Source: Qaidamihabitans albus (GTDB lineage Bacteria; Actinomycetota; Actinomycetes; Mycobacteriales; Pseudonocardiaceae). From it: 64,000 nucleotides of DNA. Position numbers and translations under genes: made by a program. Below are positions 11,640 through 18,464 of the stretch, in pieces (positions within the stretch are counted from its first letter, which is position 1; every line of letters begins with the position of its first letter). The stretch is taken from NCBI RefSeq assembly GCF_016464705.1, contig NZ_JAEHOB010000009.1, forward strand, positions 155,639 through 219,638, read 5' to 3'. The notes beneath the pieces were generated by a model. The model was not told the DNA's origin. It saw only the letters and a list, made by a program, of their open reading frames with translations, and made no database searches.

Positions 11640-12566
11640 GTGAGTGCAGCCGCCGTCGAGATCACCGGGCTGGTGAAGCGCTTCGGGTCCGTGACCGCCG
11701 TCGACGGCCTCGATCTCAAGATGCCACGGGGCTGCCTGCTGGCGCTGCTCGGGCCGAACGGGGCCGGCAAGACCACGACGGTCGAGGTCTGCGAGGGCTT
11801 CCTGCGGCCGGACGCCGGGACGGTACGCGTCCTCGGCCTCGACCCGGTCCGGGAGGGCCGCGCGCTGCGTCCCCGGGTCGGCGCCATGCCCCAGGGCGGC
11901 GGCGCCTATCCCGGGGTCCGCGCCGAGGAGATGCTCCGGCTGGTGGCCGCCTGTGCCGCGGCTCCCCTCGACCCGCCGTGGCTGCTCGACGTACTCGGTC
12001 TGTCCGGAGCGCGGCGCACGCCGTTCAAGCGGCTTTCGGGTGGCCAGCAGCAGCGTCTCTCGCTCGCCTGCGCGCTCGTCGGGCGGCCGGAGCTGGTGTA
12101 CCTCGACGAACCCACGACAGGCATGGACCCGCAGGCCCGGCACCTGGTCTGGGACCTGCTGAACGCCCTGCGCGCCGACGGGGTCAGCGTGCTGCTCACG
12201 ACCCACCTGATGGAGGAGGCCGAGTCGCTCGCCGACGAGATCGTGATCATCGACCGCGGCCGGGTCATCGCCAAGGGCTCGCCGAGTGCGCTCACCGCCG
12301 AGCACACCGAGGACGCCCAGTTGCGGTTCCGCGCGAGGCCGGGGCTGGACACCGAACTGCTGTCGGCCGCGCTGCCGGAGGGATACCTGGTACGGGAGGC
12401 CACGCCGGGCGCGTACCGGGTGGCCGGGACGGTGGATCCGCAGGTGGTGTCCACGGTGACCGCGTGGTGCGCGCAGCAGGGTGTACTCGCCGAGGAGCTG
12501 CACGTCGGCAGGCGTGATCTGGAAGAGGTCTTCCTCGAACTGACCGGACGGGAGCTGCGCACGTGA
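11640..12566 (+). CDS. ABC transporter ATP-binding protein
   Basis: 308-aa ATPase of a DrrA/CcmA-type exporter. Walker A GPNGAGKTTTVEV, signature LSGGQQQRLSLA, Walker B LVYLDEPTTGMD and H-loop LLTTHLMEE are all intact. The C-terminal 80 residues form the regulatory extension common in drug/polymer exporters. GTG at 11640 is chosen; an in-frame TTG at 11631 is less likely. Overlaps the permease gene by 4 bp (GTGA). Substrate unknown; the position between mptB and ctaA is conserved (Rv1458c-like, recollection), which suggests an envelope or respiratory role rather than antibiotic resistance. Confidence 0.93.
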   Translation: MSAAAVEITGLVKRFGSVTAVDGLDLKMPRGCLLALLGPNGAGKTTTVEVCEGFLRPDAGTVRVLGLDPVREGRALRPRVGAMPQGGGAYPGVRAEEMLRLVAACAAAPLDPPWLLDVLGLSGARRTPFKRLSGGQQQRLSLACALVGRPELVYLDEPTTGMDPQARHLVWDLLNALRADGVSVLLTTHLMEEAESLADEIVIIDRGRVIAKGSPSALTAEHTEDAQLRFRARPGLDTELLSAALPEGYLVREATPGAYRVAGTVDPQVVSTVTAWCAQQGVLAEELHVGRRDLEEVFLELTGRELRT

Positions 12567-13372
12567 GCACGACGGGCGCCAGGAGCCAGTCCCGCTTCGA
12601 ACCGGGCACGTTCACCCCCGCGCCCGGAGCGGGCAGGCGAGGCCGCATGCTGCTCACGCACGCCAGGCTGGAGACGAGCCTCACGCTGCGCCACGGCGAG
12701 CAGATCCTGCTGACCCTGCTGATCCCGCTGGCGCTGCTCGTCGGCCTCAGCCTGCTCGACGTCCTGCCCACCGGCGAGCTCGACTCCCTGTCCAAGGTGG
12801 ACTGGATGACGCCGAGGATCCTCGCGCTGGCCGTGCTCTCGTCCGCGTTCACCGGCCAGGCCATCGCACTCGGCTTCGACCGGCGCTACGGGGTGCTCAA
12901 GCGGCTCTCGGCCACCGCGCTGCCCCGCTGGCTGCTCGTCGCGGGCCGGCTGGTCGCCGCGCTCGTCGTCGTGACGCTCCAGGTGCTCGTGCTGGGCGCC
13001 GTCGCCGCGCTGCTCGGGTGGTCGCCGTCCGCCTCGGGGATCGCGTTCGCGATCGTGCTCCTGGTGCTGGGCACCCTCTGCTTCGGCGCACTCGGCGTGC
13101 TGCTGGGTGGCTCGCTGCGGCCGGAACTGGTACTCGCCCTCGCCAACATCGTGTGGTTCGTGCTGCTGCTCGCGGGCGGGATCCTGCTCGCGCCGTCCGC
13201 GCTGCCCGGGGTCGCGGGCGACCTCGTGCTCCTGCTGCCGTCGGGCGCGCTCGCCGAGGGCCTACGTGCCGCGCTGACCGAGGGCACCGTGACGTGGGGG
13301 CCCGTCGCCACGCTCGCCGTCTGGGGCGTCGCGGCCGCCGCGCTGGCCACCCGCACCACCCGCCTCACCTGA
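12563..13372 (+). CDS. ABC-2 type transporter permease
   Basis: 269-aa membrane subunit of the preceding ATPase. After a short cytoplasmic N-terminus there are about six hydrophobic helices (for example LLTLLIPLALLVGLSLLDVL, LVVVTLQVLVLGAVAALLGW, ALANIVWFVLLLAGGILLA). The fold fits the ABC-2 permease family. The GTG start overlaps the ATPase stop. Export direction is inferred from the family; the cargo is unknown. The next gene, heme A synthase, starts 66 nt downstream, as in mycobacteria. Confidence 0.9.
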   Translation: MSTTGARSQSRFEPGTFTPAPGAGRRGRMLLTHARLETSLTLRHGEQILLTLLIPLALLVGLSLLDVLPTGELDSLSKVDWMTPRILALAVLSSAFTGQAIALGFDRRYGVLKRLSATALPRWLLVAGRLVAALVVVTLQVLVLGAVAALLGWSPSASGIAFAIVLLVLGTLCFGALGVLLGGSLRPELVLALANIVWFVLLLAGGILLAPSALPGVAGDLVLLLPSGALAEGLRAALTEGTVTWGPVATLAVWGVAAAALATRTTRLT

Positions 13373-13438
13373 GGAGCGGGCATCGTTTCCGGACGGCCAC
13401 CGGCCGCGGGAACTACGCGCGGTCGTAGACTTGGGCCC

Positions 13439-14416
13439 GTGCAGCTGCTCTCCTCGCTCGTCGCACGCCTGCCCTATCCCTCGCAGGCCGTCCAGCGCGC
13501 CGTCGCCGTCGCCGCGATCGTCACCCAGGGCGGGATCGGCGTCACCGGGTCCGTCGTGCGGGTCACCGGTTCCGGCCTCGGCTGCCCGACCTGGCCGCAG
13601 TGCTTCTCCGGCAGCATGTTCCCGGTCGAGCACCCCGAGTACGACACGCTCCGCCAGTGGATCGAGTTCAGCAACCGGATGCTGACCGGCATCGTCGGCA
13701 TCGCCGCCGCACTCTGCGTGCTCGCGGCGTGGCGGATCCTGCTCGACCACCCCGGGCGGCGGCGCCTGGTGAAACTGGCGTGGGCGATGCCCGCGGGCGT
13801 CGTCGCGCAGGGCGCGATCGGCGGGCTCACCGTGCTCACCGGGCTGCTGTGGTGGACGGTGGCCATCCACTTCCTCGCCTCCACCGTGCTGGTGTGGCTC
13901 GCGGTGCTGCTGCTGCACGCGTTCCACGAGGGCGACGAACCGCCCCGCTGGCGGGTGACCCCCGTGGGCCGGGCGCTGCTGGTGGCGCTGGTCGCGGCGC
14001 TGGGTGCGGTCCTCGTCGCGGGCACGACGGTGACGGGGGCCGGACCGCACGGCGGCGATCCCGCCACCCCGCGCCTGCAGGCCCCGATCGAGACGCTGGC
14101 CCAGGTGCACGGCGCGCTGCTGGTGGTCTACCTGCTGGTGCTCGCGGCGCTGGGCGGGCACTGGTTGCGCGCCGGGGCGCCCGCGATGCTGTGGCGGTGC
14201 TACGCCGCCGTCTGGATCGTCGCGCTGGCCCAGGGCGTGCTCGGCAGCGTGCAGTACGCGCTCGGGGTACCGGAGGCGCTGGTCTCCTTCCACGTTCTCG
14301 GGGCCGCCCTGCTGATCGTGGCGACCGCGACGCTGTGGTGCGCGGCCCGTGACCGCGGGCCGGTGACCAGCAGCACCCCCGCGGCCGGTGCCCCCGAGCC
14401 GGCACTGCGGGAATAG
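13439..14416 (+). CDS. ctaA: heme A synthase CtaA (COX15 family)
   Basis: 325-aa membrane protein that oxidises the C8 methyl of heme O to give heme A for the aa3 cytochrome oxidase. It has eight predicted helices in two pseudo-symmetric halves. The first extracytoplasmic loop has the Cys pair in GLGCPTWPQC. Candidate heme-ligand histidines are in the helices (for example VEHPEYDTLRQWIEFSNR, VAIHFLASTVLVWL, LAQVHGALLVVYLL and SFHVLGAALLIV). GTG start at 13439. It works with CtaB encoded at 22560-23540 on the other strand. Confidence 0.94.
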   Translation: MQLLSSLVARLPYPSQAVQRAVAVAAIVTQGGIGVTGSVVRVTGSGLGCPTWPQCFSGSMFPVEHPEYDTLRQWIEFSNRMLTGIVGIAAALCVLAAWRILLDHPGRRRLVKLAWAMPAGVVAQGAIGGLTVLTGLLWWTVAIHFLASTVLVWLAVLLLHAFHEGDEPPRWRVTPVGRALLVALVAALGAVLVAGTTVTGAGPHGGDPATPRLQAPIETLAQVHGALLVVYLLVLAALGGHWLRAGAPAMLWRCYAAVWIVALAQGVLGSVQYALGVPEALVSFHVLGAALLIVATATLWCAARDRGPVTSSTPAAGAPEPALRE

Positions 14417-14564
14417 GTGCTGGTTCCGCGGTCGTCACGCGGCCGTCATCCCCGGGCGGCCCGCGAGCCCGCCCACGCCGGTACCCTGATTCCGCTGGCG
14501 CCCGTTTGGGTATTCCGACCACAGGACCGGTTTCCCCTCCCCCGATTCGAGGTCATTCCGAGCT

Positions 14565-15509
14565 ATGACTAGCACTACCGGCGCACCCGCCACGGAGAGC
14601 GGTGCCAAACCGCTCGTCTCCGGGCAACGTTCGACCACCGAGATGATCGTCCTCAAGGCCTTCCTGCTGATCCCGTTCCTCGCCCTGCTGGCGGCGGTCC
14701 CGTTCGCCTGGGGCTGGGGCCTCAACTGGGTCGACGTCGGCCTCGCGGTCGTGTTCTACACCGTCGCGACGCTGGGCGTGACCGTCGGCTACCACCGCTA
14801 CTTCACGCACGGTGCGTTCAAGACCAGCCGCCCGCTGCGCGTCGCGCTCGCCATCGCAGGCAGCATGGCCGTGCAGGGCTCGGTGATCTTCTGGGTCGCC
14901 AGTCACCGCAGGCACCACGCGTTCGCCGACCGCGAGGGCGACCCGCACTCGCCCTGGTTGTTCGGCACCTCGCCGAAGGCGCTCGCCCGCGGCTTCTGGC
15001 ACGCTCACATGGGCTGGATGTTCAAGCGTGAGGTGACCAACTACGAGCGGTTCGCCCCCGACCTGCTCGCCGACACCGACCTGCGCGTGGTGAACCGCTT
15101 CTTCTGGGCCTGGATCACGCTGAGCCTCGCCCTGCCCGCGATCCTCGGTGGGCTGCTCACCTGGTCGTGGTGGGGCGGCGTGACGGCGTTCTTCTGGGCG
15201 GGCCTGGTGCGCATCGCGTTCCTGCACCACATCACGTGGTCGGTGAACTCGATCTGCCACATGGTCGGCTCACGCCCGTTCACCAGCCGGGACAAGGCGG
15301 CGAACTTCTGGCCGCTGGCGATCCTCTCGATGGGCGAGTCGTGGCACAACTCCCATCACGCGGATCCGACGTGCGCCCGGCACGGCGTGCTGCGTGGCCA
15401 GATCGACATCTCCGCGCGGCTGATCTGGATCTTCGAGAAGCTCGGCTGGGCCCGCAACGTCCGCTGGCCCAAGCCCGAACGGCTGGCCGCCAAACGCGCC
15501 CCGGCCTAG
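14565..15509 (+). CDS. acyl-CoA / fatty acid desaturase (delta-9 type)
   Basis: 314-aa membrane di-iron desaturase of the stearoyl-CoA desaturase type. All three histidine boxes are present: HRYFTH, HRRHH and HNSHH. Four or more hydrophobic helices flank them. These enzymes introduce a cis double bond into acyl-CoA or phospholipid acyl chains and affect membrane fluidity (family knowledge; exact regiospecificity not determinable). ATG at 14565. The 148-nt upstream gap shows no promoter I can call with confidence. Monocistronic by context: the next gene is convergent. Confidence 0.92.
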   Translation: MTSTTGAPATESGAKPLVSGQRSTTEMIVLKAFLLIPFLALLAAVPFAWGWGLNWVDVGLAVVFYTVATLGVTVGYHRYFTHGAFKTSRPLRVALAIAGSMAVQGSVIFWVASHRRHHAFADREGDPHSPWLFGTSPKALARGFWHAHMGWMFKREVTNYERFAPDLLADTDLRVVNRFFWAWITLSLALPAILGGLLTWSWWGGVTAFFWAGLVRIAFLHHITWSVNSICHMVGSRPFTSRDKAANFWPLAILSMGESWHNSHHADPTCARHGVLRGQIDISARLIWIFEKLGWARNVRWPKPERLAAKRAPA

Positions 15510-15528
15510 CCCTGGGCATTTCGCGGGG

Positions 15529-16401
15529 CTAGGGGAGGTGGTCGCGGACCGCTGCCGCGAACCGCGCGGGCGCGGCGGCGTCCGCGCAGCCGAACCCGAG
15601 CGACGGCTCGGCCAGCTCTAGCTCCAGCAGCACCGGTGTGCCGTCGTCGGCGCGGACGACGTCGACCCTGGCGTACAGCAGGTCGGCGCGGCGCCTGCCG
15701 AGCCGCGCCACGGCGGCGTCGAGGACGTCCTCGGCCAGCGCCCGGAAGCGGGGCTCCGGCGCGACGGTGCCCAGCTTCTCCGACACGAACAGCCCCGAGC
15801 CGTCCACGGCGGCGCCGGTCAGCATCGCGCTCTTGGTGAACGCGTGCGAGTACCTCCCGCCGAAGAACACCAGCGCCGTCTCCCCCTCGATGTCCACACT
15901 GGACTGATAAGGCTGGAGCAGCACGGTGTGACCTGCGGCGTGCAGCGCGCCGAGGTGCTCGGCCGCCCGCGGATCGGCGCCGCCGGGGAACCGCGCGGCA
16001 CCCCGGGAGCCTGCGCCCACCGTCGGCTTCAGCACGAAGGCCCGCCCCGGCCAGTCCGGCACGGTGCCCGGGGAAAGCAGCCGCGTCGGCACGACCGGCA
16101 CCCCGTCCGCGGCGAGATCCGCGAGGTAGGCCTTGTCGGTGTTCCACCGCACGACGTCCACCGGGTTGCGCAGGCCCGGAACGGCGGCGCACCAGTCCAG
16201 GAACTCCGCGCGGCGGGCGGTGTAGTCCCAGGTCGCCCGCAGGATCACCAGGTCGGCCGAGGCGAAGTCGAAGTCCGGGTCGTCCCACACCGCCCAGCGC
16301 GCGGCCACGCCGGCGTCGGCGAGCGCGGGCAGCACCGCCCGCTCGTCGCCGTTGCCCTGCGGTAGCTCCGCGCAGCCGACGAGGACCGCGCGTGCGGTCA
16401 C
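15529..16401 (-). CDS. ATP-grasp domain protein of unknown substrate
   Basis: 290-aa ATP-grasp ligase-like protein. Features: N-terminal WDDPDFDFASADLVILRATWDY, ATP-binding lysines in AFVLKPTVGAGSRGAARF, an adenine-binding-like stretch TVLLQPYQSSVDIEGETAL and the metal-binding end LLELELAEPSLGF (E-x-E instead of E-x-N). The nearest described relatives are glutathione-synthetase-like proteins such as cyclic-ligase DcsG of cycloserine biosynthesis (family knowledge), but no such cluster is here. Its start overlaps the stop of the 107-aa gene upstream (ATGA). The substrate is unknown. Confidence 0.85.
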   Translation of the reverse strand: MTARAVLVGCAELPQGNGDERAVLPALADAGVAARWAVWDDPDFDFASADLVILRATWDYTARRAEFLDWCAAVPGLRNPVDVVRWNTDKAYLADLAADGVPVVPTRLLSPGTVPDWPGRAFVLKPTVGAGSRGAARFPGGADPRAAEHLGALHAAGHTVLLQPYQSSVDIEGETALVFFGGRYSHAFTKSAMLTGAAVDGSGLFVSEKLGTVAPEPRFRALAEDVLDAAVARLGRRRADLLYARVDVVRADDGTPVLLELELAEPSLGFGCADAAAPARFAAAVRDHLP

Positions 16402-16721
16402 CGCCGGGCCAGCGGCCCGGCCATCCGGCGCCGGTGCTCGGGGCCGATCACGGTCGCGTTCACCGTCTCGGCGTCCCAGGTCGCCTTCTCGAGATCCGCC
16501 ACGGCCTCGACCAGCGCTTCGGCGGTCTCCGTGCTGGGCACCATCACGTCACCGAGCGCGCCGTCGGCGCCGACGAGTACGACCCGCACCCCGGCGCGGC
16601 CCACGTACTCGAGCACGGCCTTCGACGGTTTGCCGTGCGCCGCGACGAACGCCCGGGCGGTCGCCAGCTGCCGCGCGGACGGCGGAGCAGGGGTCTGTTC
16701 GGTCTTCTCGCTGTCAGCCAC
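16398..16721 (-). CDS. conserved hypothetical protein, 107 aa
   Basis: I do not recognise a family. The acidic, low-complexity first 20 residues are followed by a compact alpha/beta-looking domain (LEYVGRAGVRVVLVGADGALGDVMVPS; AEALVEAVADLEKATWDAETVNATVIGPEHRRRMAG). No membrane segment, no cysteines and no catalytic motif. It starts an apparent two-gene operon and overlaps the ATP-grasp gene by 4 bp, so the two products may act together. Start ATG at 16721 follows no strong ribosome binding site. Confidence 0.75.
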   Translation of the reverse strand: MADSEKTEQTPAPPSARQLATARAFVAAHGKPSKAVLEYVGRAGVRVVLVGADGALGDVMVPSTETAEALVEAVADLEKATWDAETVNATVIGPEHRRRMAGPLARR

Positions 16722-16820
16722 GGCGCCAGTCTAAGGTGTGGCGCTCACCGGGCGCGGAACATCGTGTCCGCGGCCATAGTTGCACCGGAAGGCAGACGAA
16801 CCCAGCACTGAGGAGGATGC

Positions 16821-17792
16821 ATGCCCACGGCGATTCGGCTTCGGCGGACCGGCGGCCCGGAAGTGCTCGAGGCGGCCGATGTCGACATCGGCGGCCCGGG
16901 CGAACGGCAGCTCCTCGTCGACGTCGCCGCCTCGGGCGTGAACTACATCGACACCTACCAGCGGGAGGGGATCTACCCGGTCGACCTGCCCTACGTGCCT
17001 GGTCTCGAGGGCGCCGGAACCGTCACCGCGGTCGGTGACGAGGTCACCGGGTTCGCGGTGGGCGACCGCGTCGCGTGGCAGGGCTCGCCCGGCGGGTACG
17101 CGCAACAGGCGCTGGTACCCGCCGACATCGCGGTCCGCGTGCCGGACGGCGTCTCGGACGAGGTCGCCGCCGCCACGTTGCTGCAGGGCGTCACGGCGCA
17201 CTACCTGGTGTCCTCCACGTACCCCGTGCAGCGCGGCGACACGGTGCTCGTCCACGCCGCGGCCGGTGGCGTCGGACTGCTGCTCATCCAGCTGGCGAAG
17301 GCGCGCGGCGCGCGGGTCATCGGCACGGTGTCCACGGCCGGGAAGGAGGAACTGGCCCGGGAGGCGGGCGCCGACGAGGTGATCCGCTACACCAAGCGGG
17401 ACTTCACCGAGGCGGTCCGCGAGCTCACCGGCGGCGAGGGCGTCGCGGCCGTGTTCGACGGCGTAGGTAAGTCCACTGTGGACGGCAGTCTGGCCAGCCT
17501 GCGGGTACGCGGGACACTCGCGCTGTTCGGCGCCGCGAGCGGACCGGTGCCACCCATCGACCCGCAGCGGCTCAACGCGGGCGGCTCACTGTTCCTGACC
17601 CGCCCGAAGACGGCGGACTACACCCGCACCCGCGAGGAGCTGGAGTGGCGTACCGGCGAGCTGCTCGACGCCGTCGCGCGGGGCTCGCTGACGGTCCGGA
17701 TCGGAGGCCGCTACCCGCTCGCCGAGGCCCGGCAGGCGCACGAGGACCTGCAGGGCCGCCGCACCACCGGCAAGCTGCTGCTCATCCCCTGA
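16821..17792 (+). CDS. NADPH:quinone oxidoreductase, zeta-crystallin-like (MDR family)
   Basis: 323-aa zinc-free medium-chain dehydrogenase/reductase. The N-terminal GroES-like domain has the quinone reductase segment NYIDTYQREGIYPVDLPYVPG-like start and the Rossmann domain has VLVHAAAGGVGLLLIQLAK. No catalytic or structural zinc cysteines are present, typical of QorA. It reduces quinones or other electrophiles one electron at a time using NADPH (family knowledge). ATG at 16821 follows AGGAGG, a strong ribosome binding site. Convergent with the lipoprotein gene; family B repeat lies in the gap. Confidence 0.92.
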   Translation: MPTAIRLRRTGGPEVLEAADVDIGGPGERQLLVDVAASGVNYIDTYQREGIYPVDLPYVPGLEGAGTVTAVGDEVTGFAVGDRVAWQGSPGGYAQQALVPADIAVRVPDGVSDEVAAATLLQGVTAHYLVSSTYPVQRGDTVLVHAAAGGVGLLLIQLAKARGARVIGTVSTAGKEELAREAGADEVIRYTKRDFTEAVRELTGGEGVAAVFDGVGKSTVDGSLASLRVRGTLALFGAASGPVPPIDPQRLNAGGSLFLTRPKTADYTRTREELEWRTGELLDAVARGSLTVRIGGRYPLAEARQAHEDLQGRRTTGKLLLIP

Positions 17793-17803
17793 CGAGGCCG
17801 GCC

Positions 17804-17853
17804 TCCCCGATGTGGCAGCCGGTGCGTGCGCGCCACCGGTGCCACATCGGGGA
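17804..17853. repeat. family B inverted repeat, copy 1
   Basis: Arms TCCCCGATGTGGCA (17804-17817) and TGCCACATCGGGGA (17840-17853) are perfectly complementary over 14 bp. Inside them CCGGTG and CACCGG pair again, extending the hairpin. It sits between the convergent quinone reductase and lipoprotein genes and could serve as a bidirectional terminator. Confidence 0.8.
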
Positions 17854-17860
17854 CGGGCGG

Positions 17861-18454
17861 TCACTCGCTCTGGGTGATCCGGACGGCGTCGACGACGACC
17901 ACGAGCGTCTCGTCCGCGAGCGGGTGCCCGCTCTGCGGGTCGTAACCCAGATCGGCCGGCACGACCAGCAGCCGGCGCATGTTCTGCTGGATGTCCATGA
18001 GCCCCTCGGTCCAGCCCCTGAACTCGTGCTCGTCCCCCAGTTCCAGGGTGACCGTGCGCTCCTGGCCGAACGTGCTGTCCTTGAGCTCGCCCGACCAGGT
18101 GAACACGGCGTAGTTCACCTCGACCGTCTCGCCGGGGTCGGCGCTCGGTCCGAGGCCCTCCGAGAGGTCCTCCCGCAGCAGCGTCTTCGGCGGCGCGCAG
18201 TCCTCGGGGATGGTGACCCGTGGCTCCTGCCCGAGCTCTCCGGTCACCGTGAGGTCCCCGGCGGCGCATTCGGCACTCTGCTCCCCGTGCCCGGCACTCT
18301 CGGACGGCGGCACGGTGGAGGACATCGTCGGCTGCGAGGTGGGCGTCGGTTCGGCACCGGGCGGCAGGTCCGACGGCTCCTCGTTGGGCGGCGAGCACGC
18401 CACGAGGGCGAAGGTGGCGGCCGCCACAACCATGATCTTCCCAGCTTTGCGCAT
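17861..18454 (-). CDS. lipoprotein with FKBP-like peptidyl-prolyl isomerase domain
   Basis: 197-aa predicted lipoprotein. The N-terminus MRKAGKIMVVAAATFALVAC has a positive start, hydrophobic core and lipobox LVAC, so it should be anchored outside the membrane. A Pro/Ser/Glu-rich linker follows, then a FKBP-like domain (VEVNYAVFTWSGELKDSTF, FRGWTEGLMDIQQNMRRLLVV, and terminal LADETLVVVVDAVRI). Several aromatic residues of the canonical active site are not evident, so isomerase activity is uncertain. ATG at 18454 chosen because it begins the signal peptide. Just downstream on the same strand as the helicase gene. Confidence 0.82.
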   Translation of the reverse strand: MRKAGKIMVVAAATFALVACSPPNEEPSDLPPGAEPTPTSQPTMSSTVPPSESAGHGEQSAECAAGDLTVTGELGQEPRVTIPEDCAPPKTLLREDLSEGLGPSADPGETVEVNYAVFTWSGELKDSTFGQERTVTLELGDEHEFRGWTEGLMDIQQNMRRLLVVPADLGYDPQSGHPLADETLVVVVDAVRITQSE

Positions 18455-18464
18455 GTCGGACACC

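Noticed and set aside
11631..11660. CGTGAGTGC near the start of the ABC ATPase gene as another family A copy
   Set aside because: Only a single half-arm, no complementary arm or loop core nearby; chance match at a GTG start.
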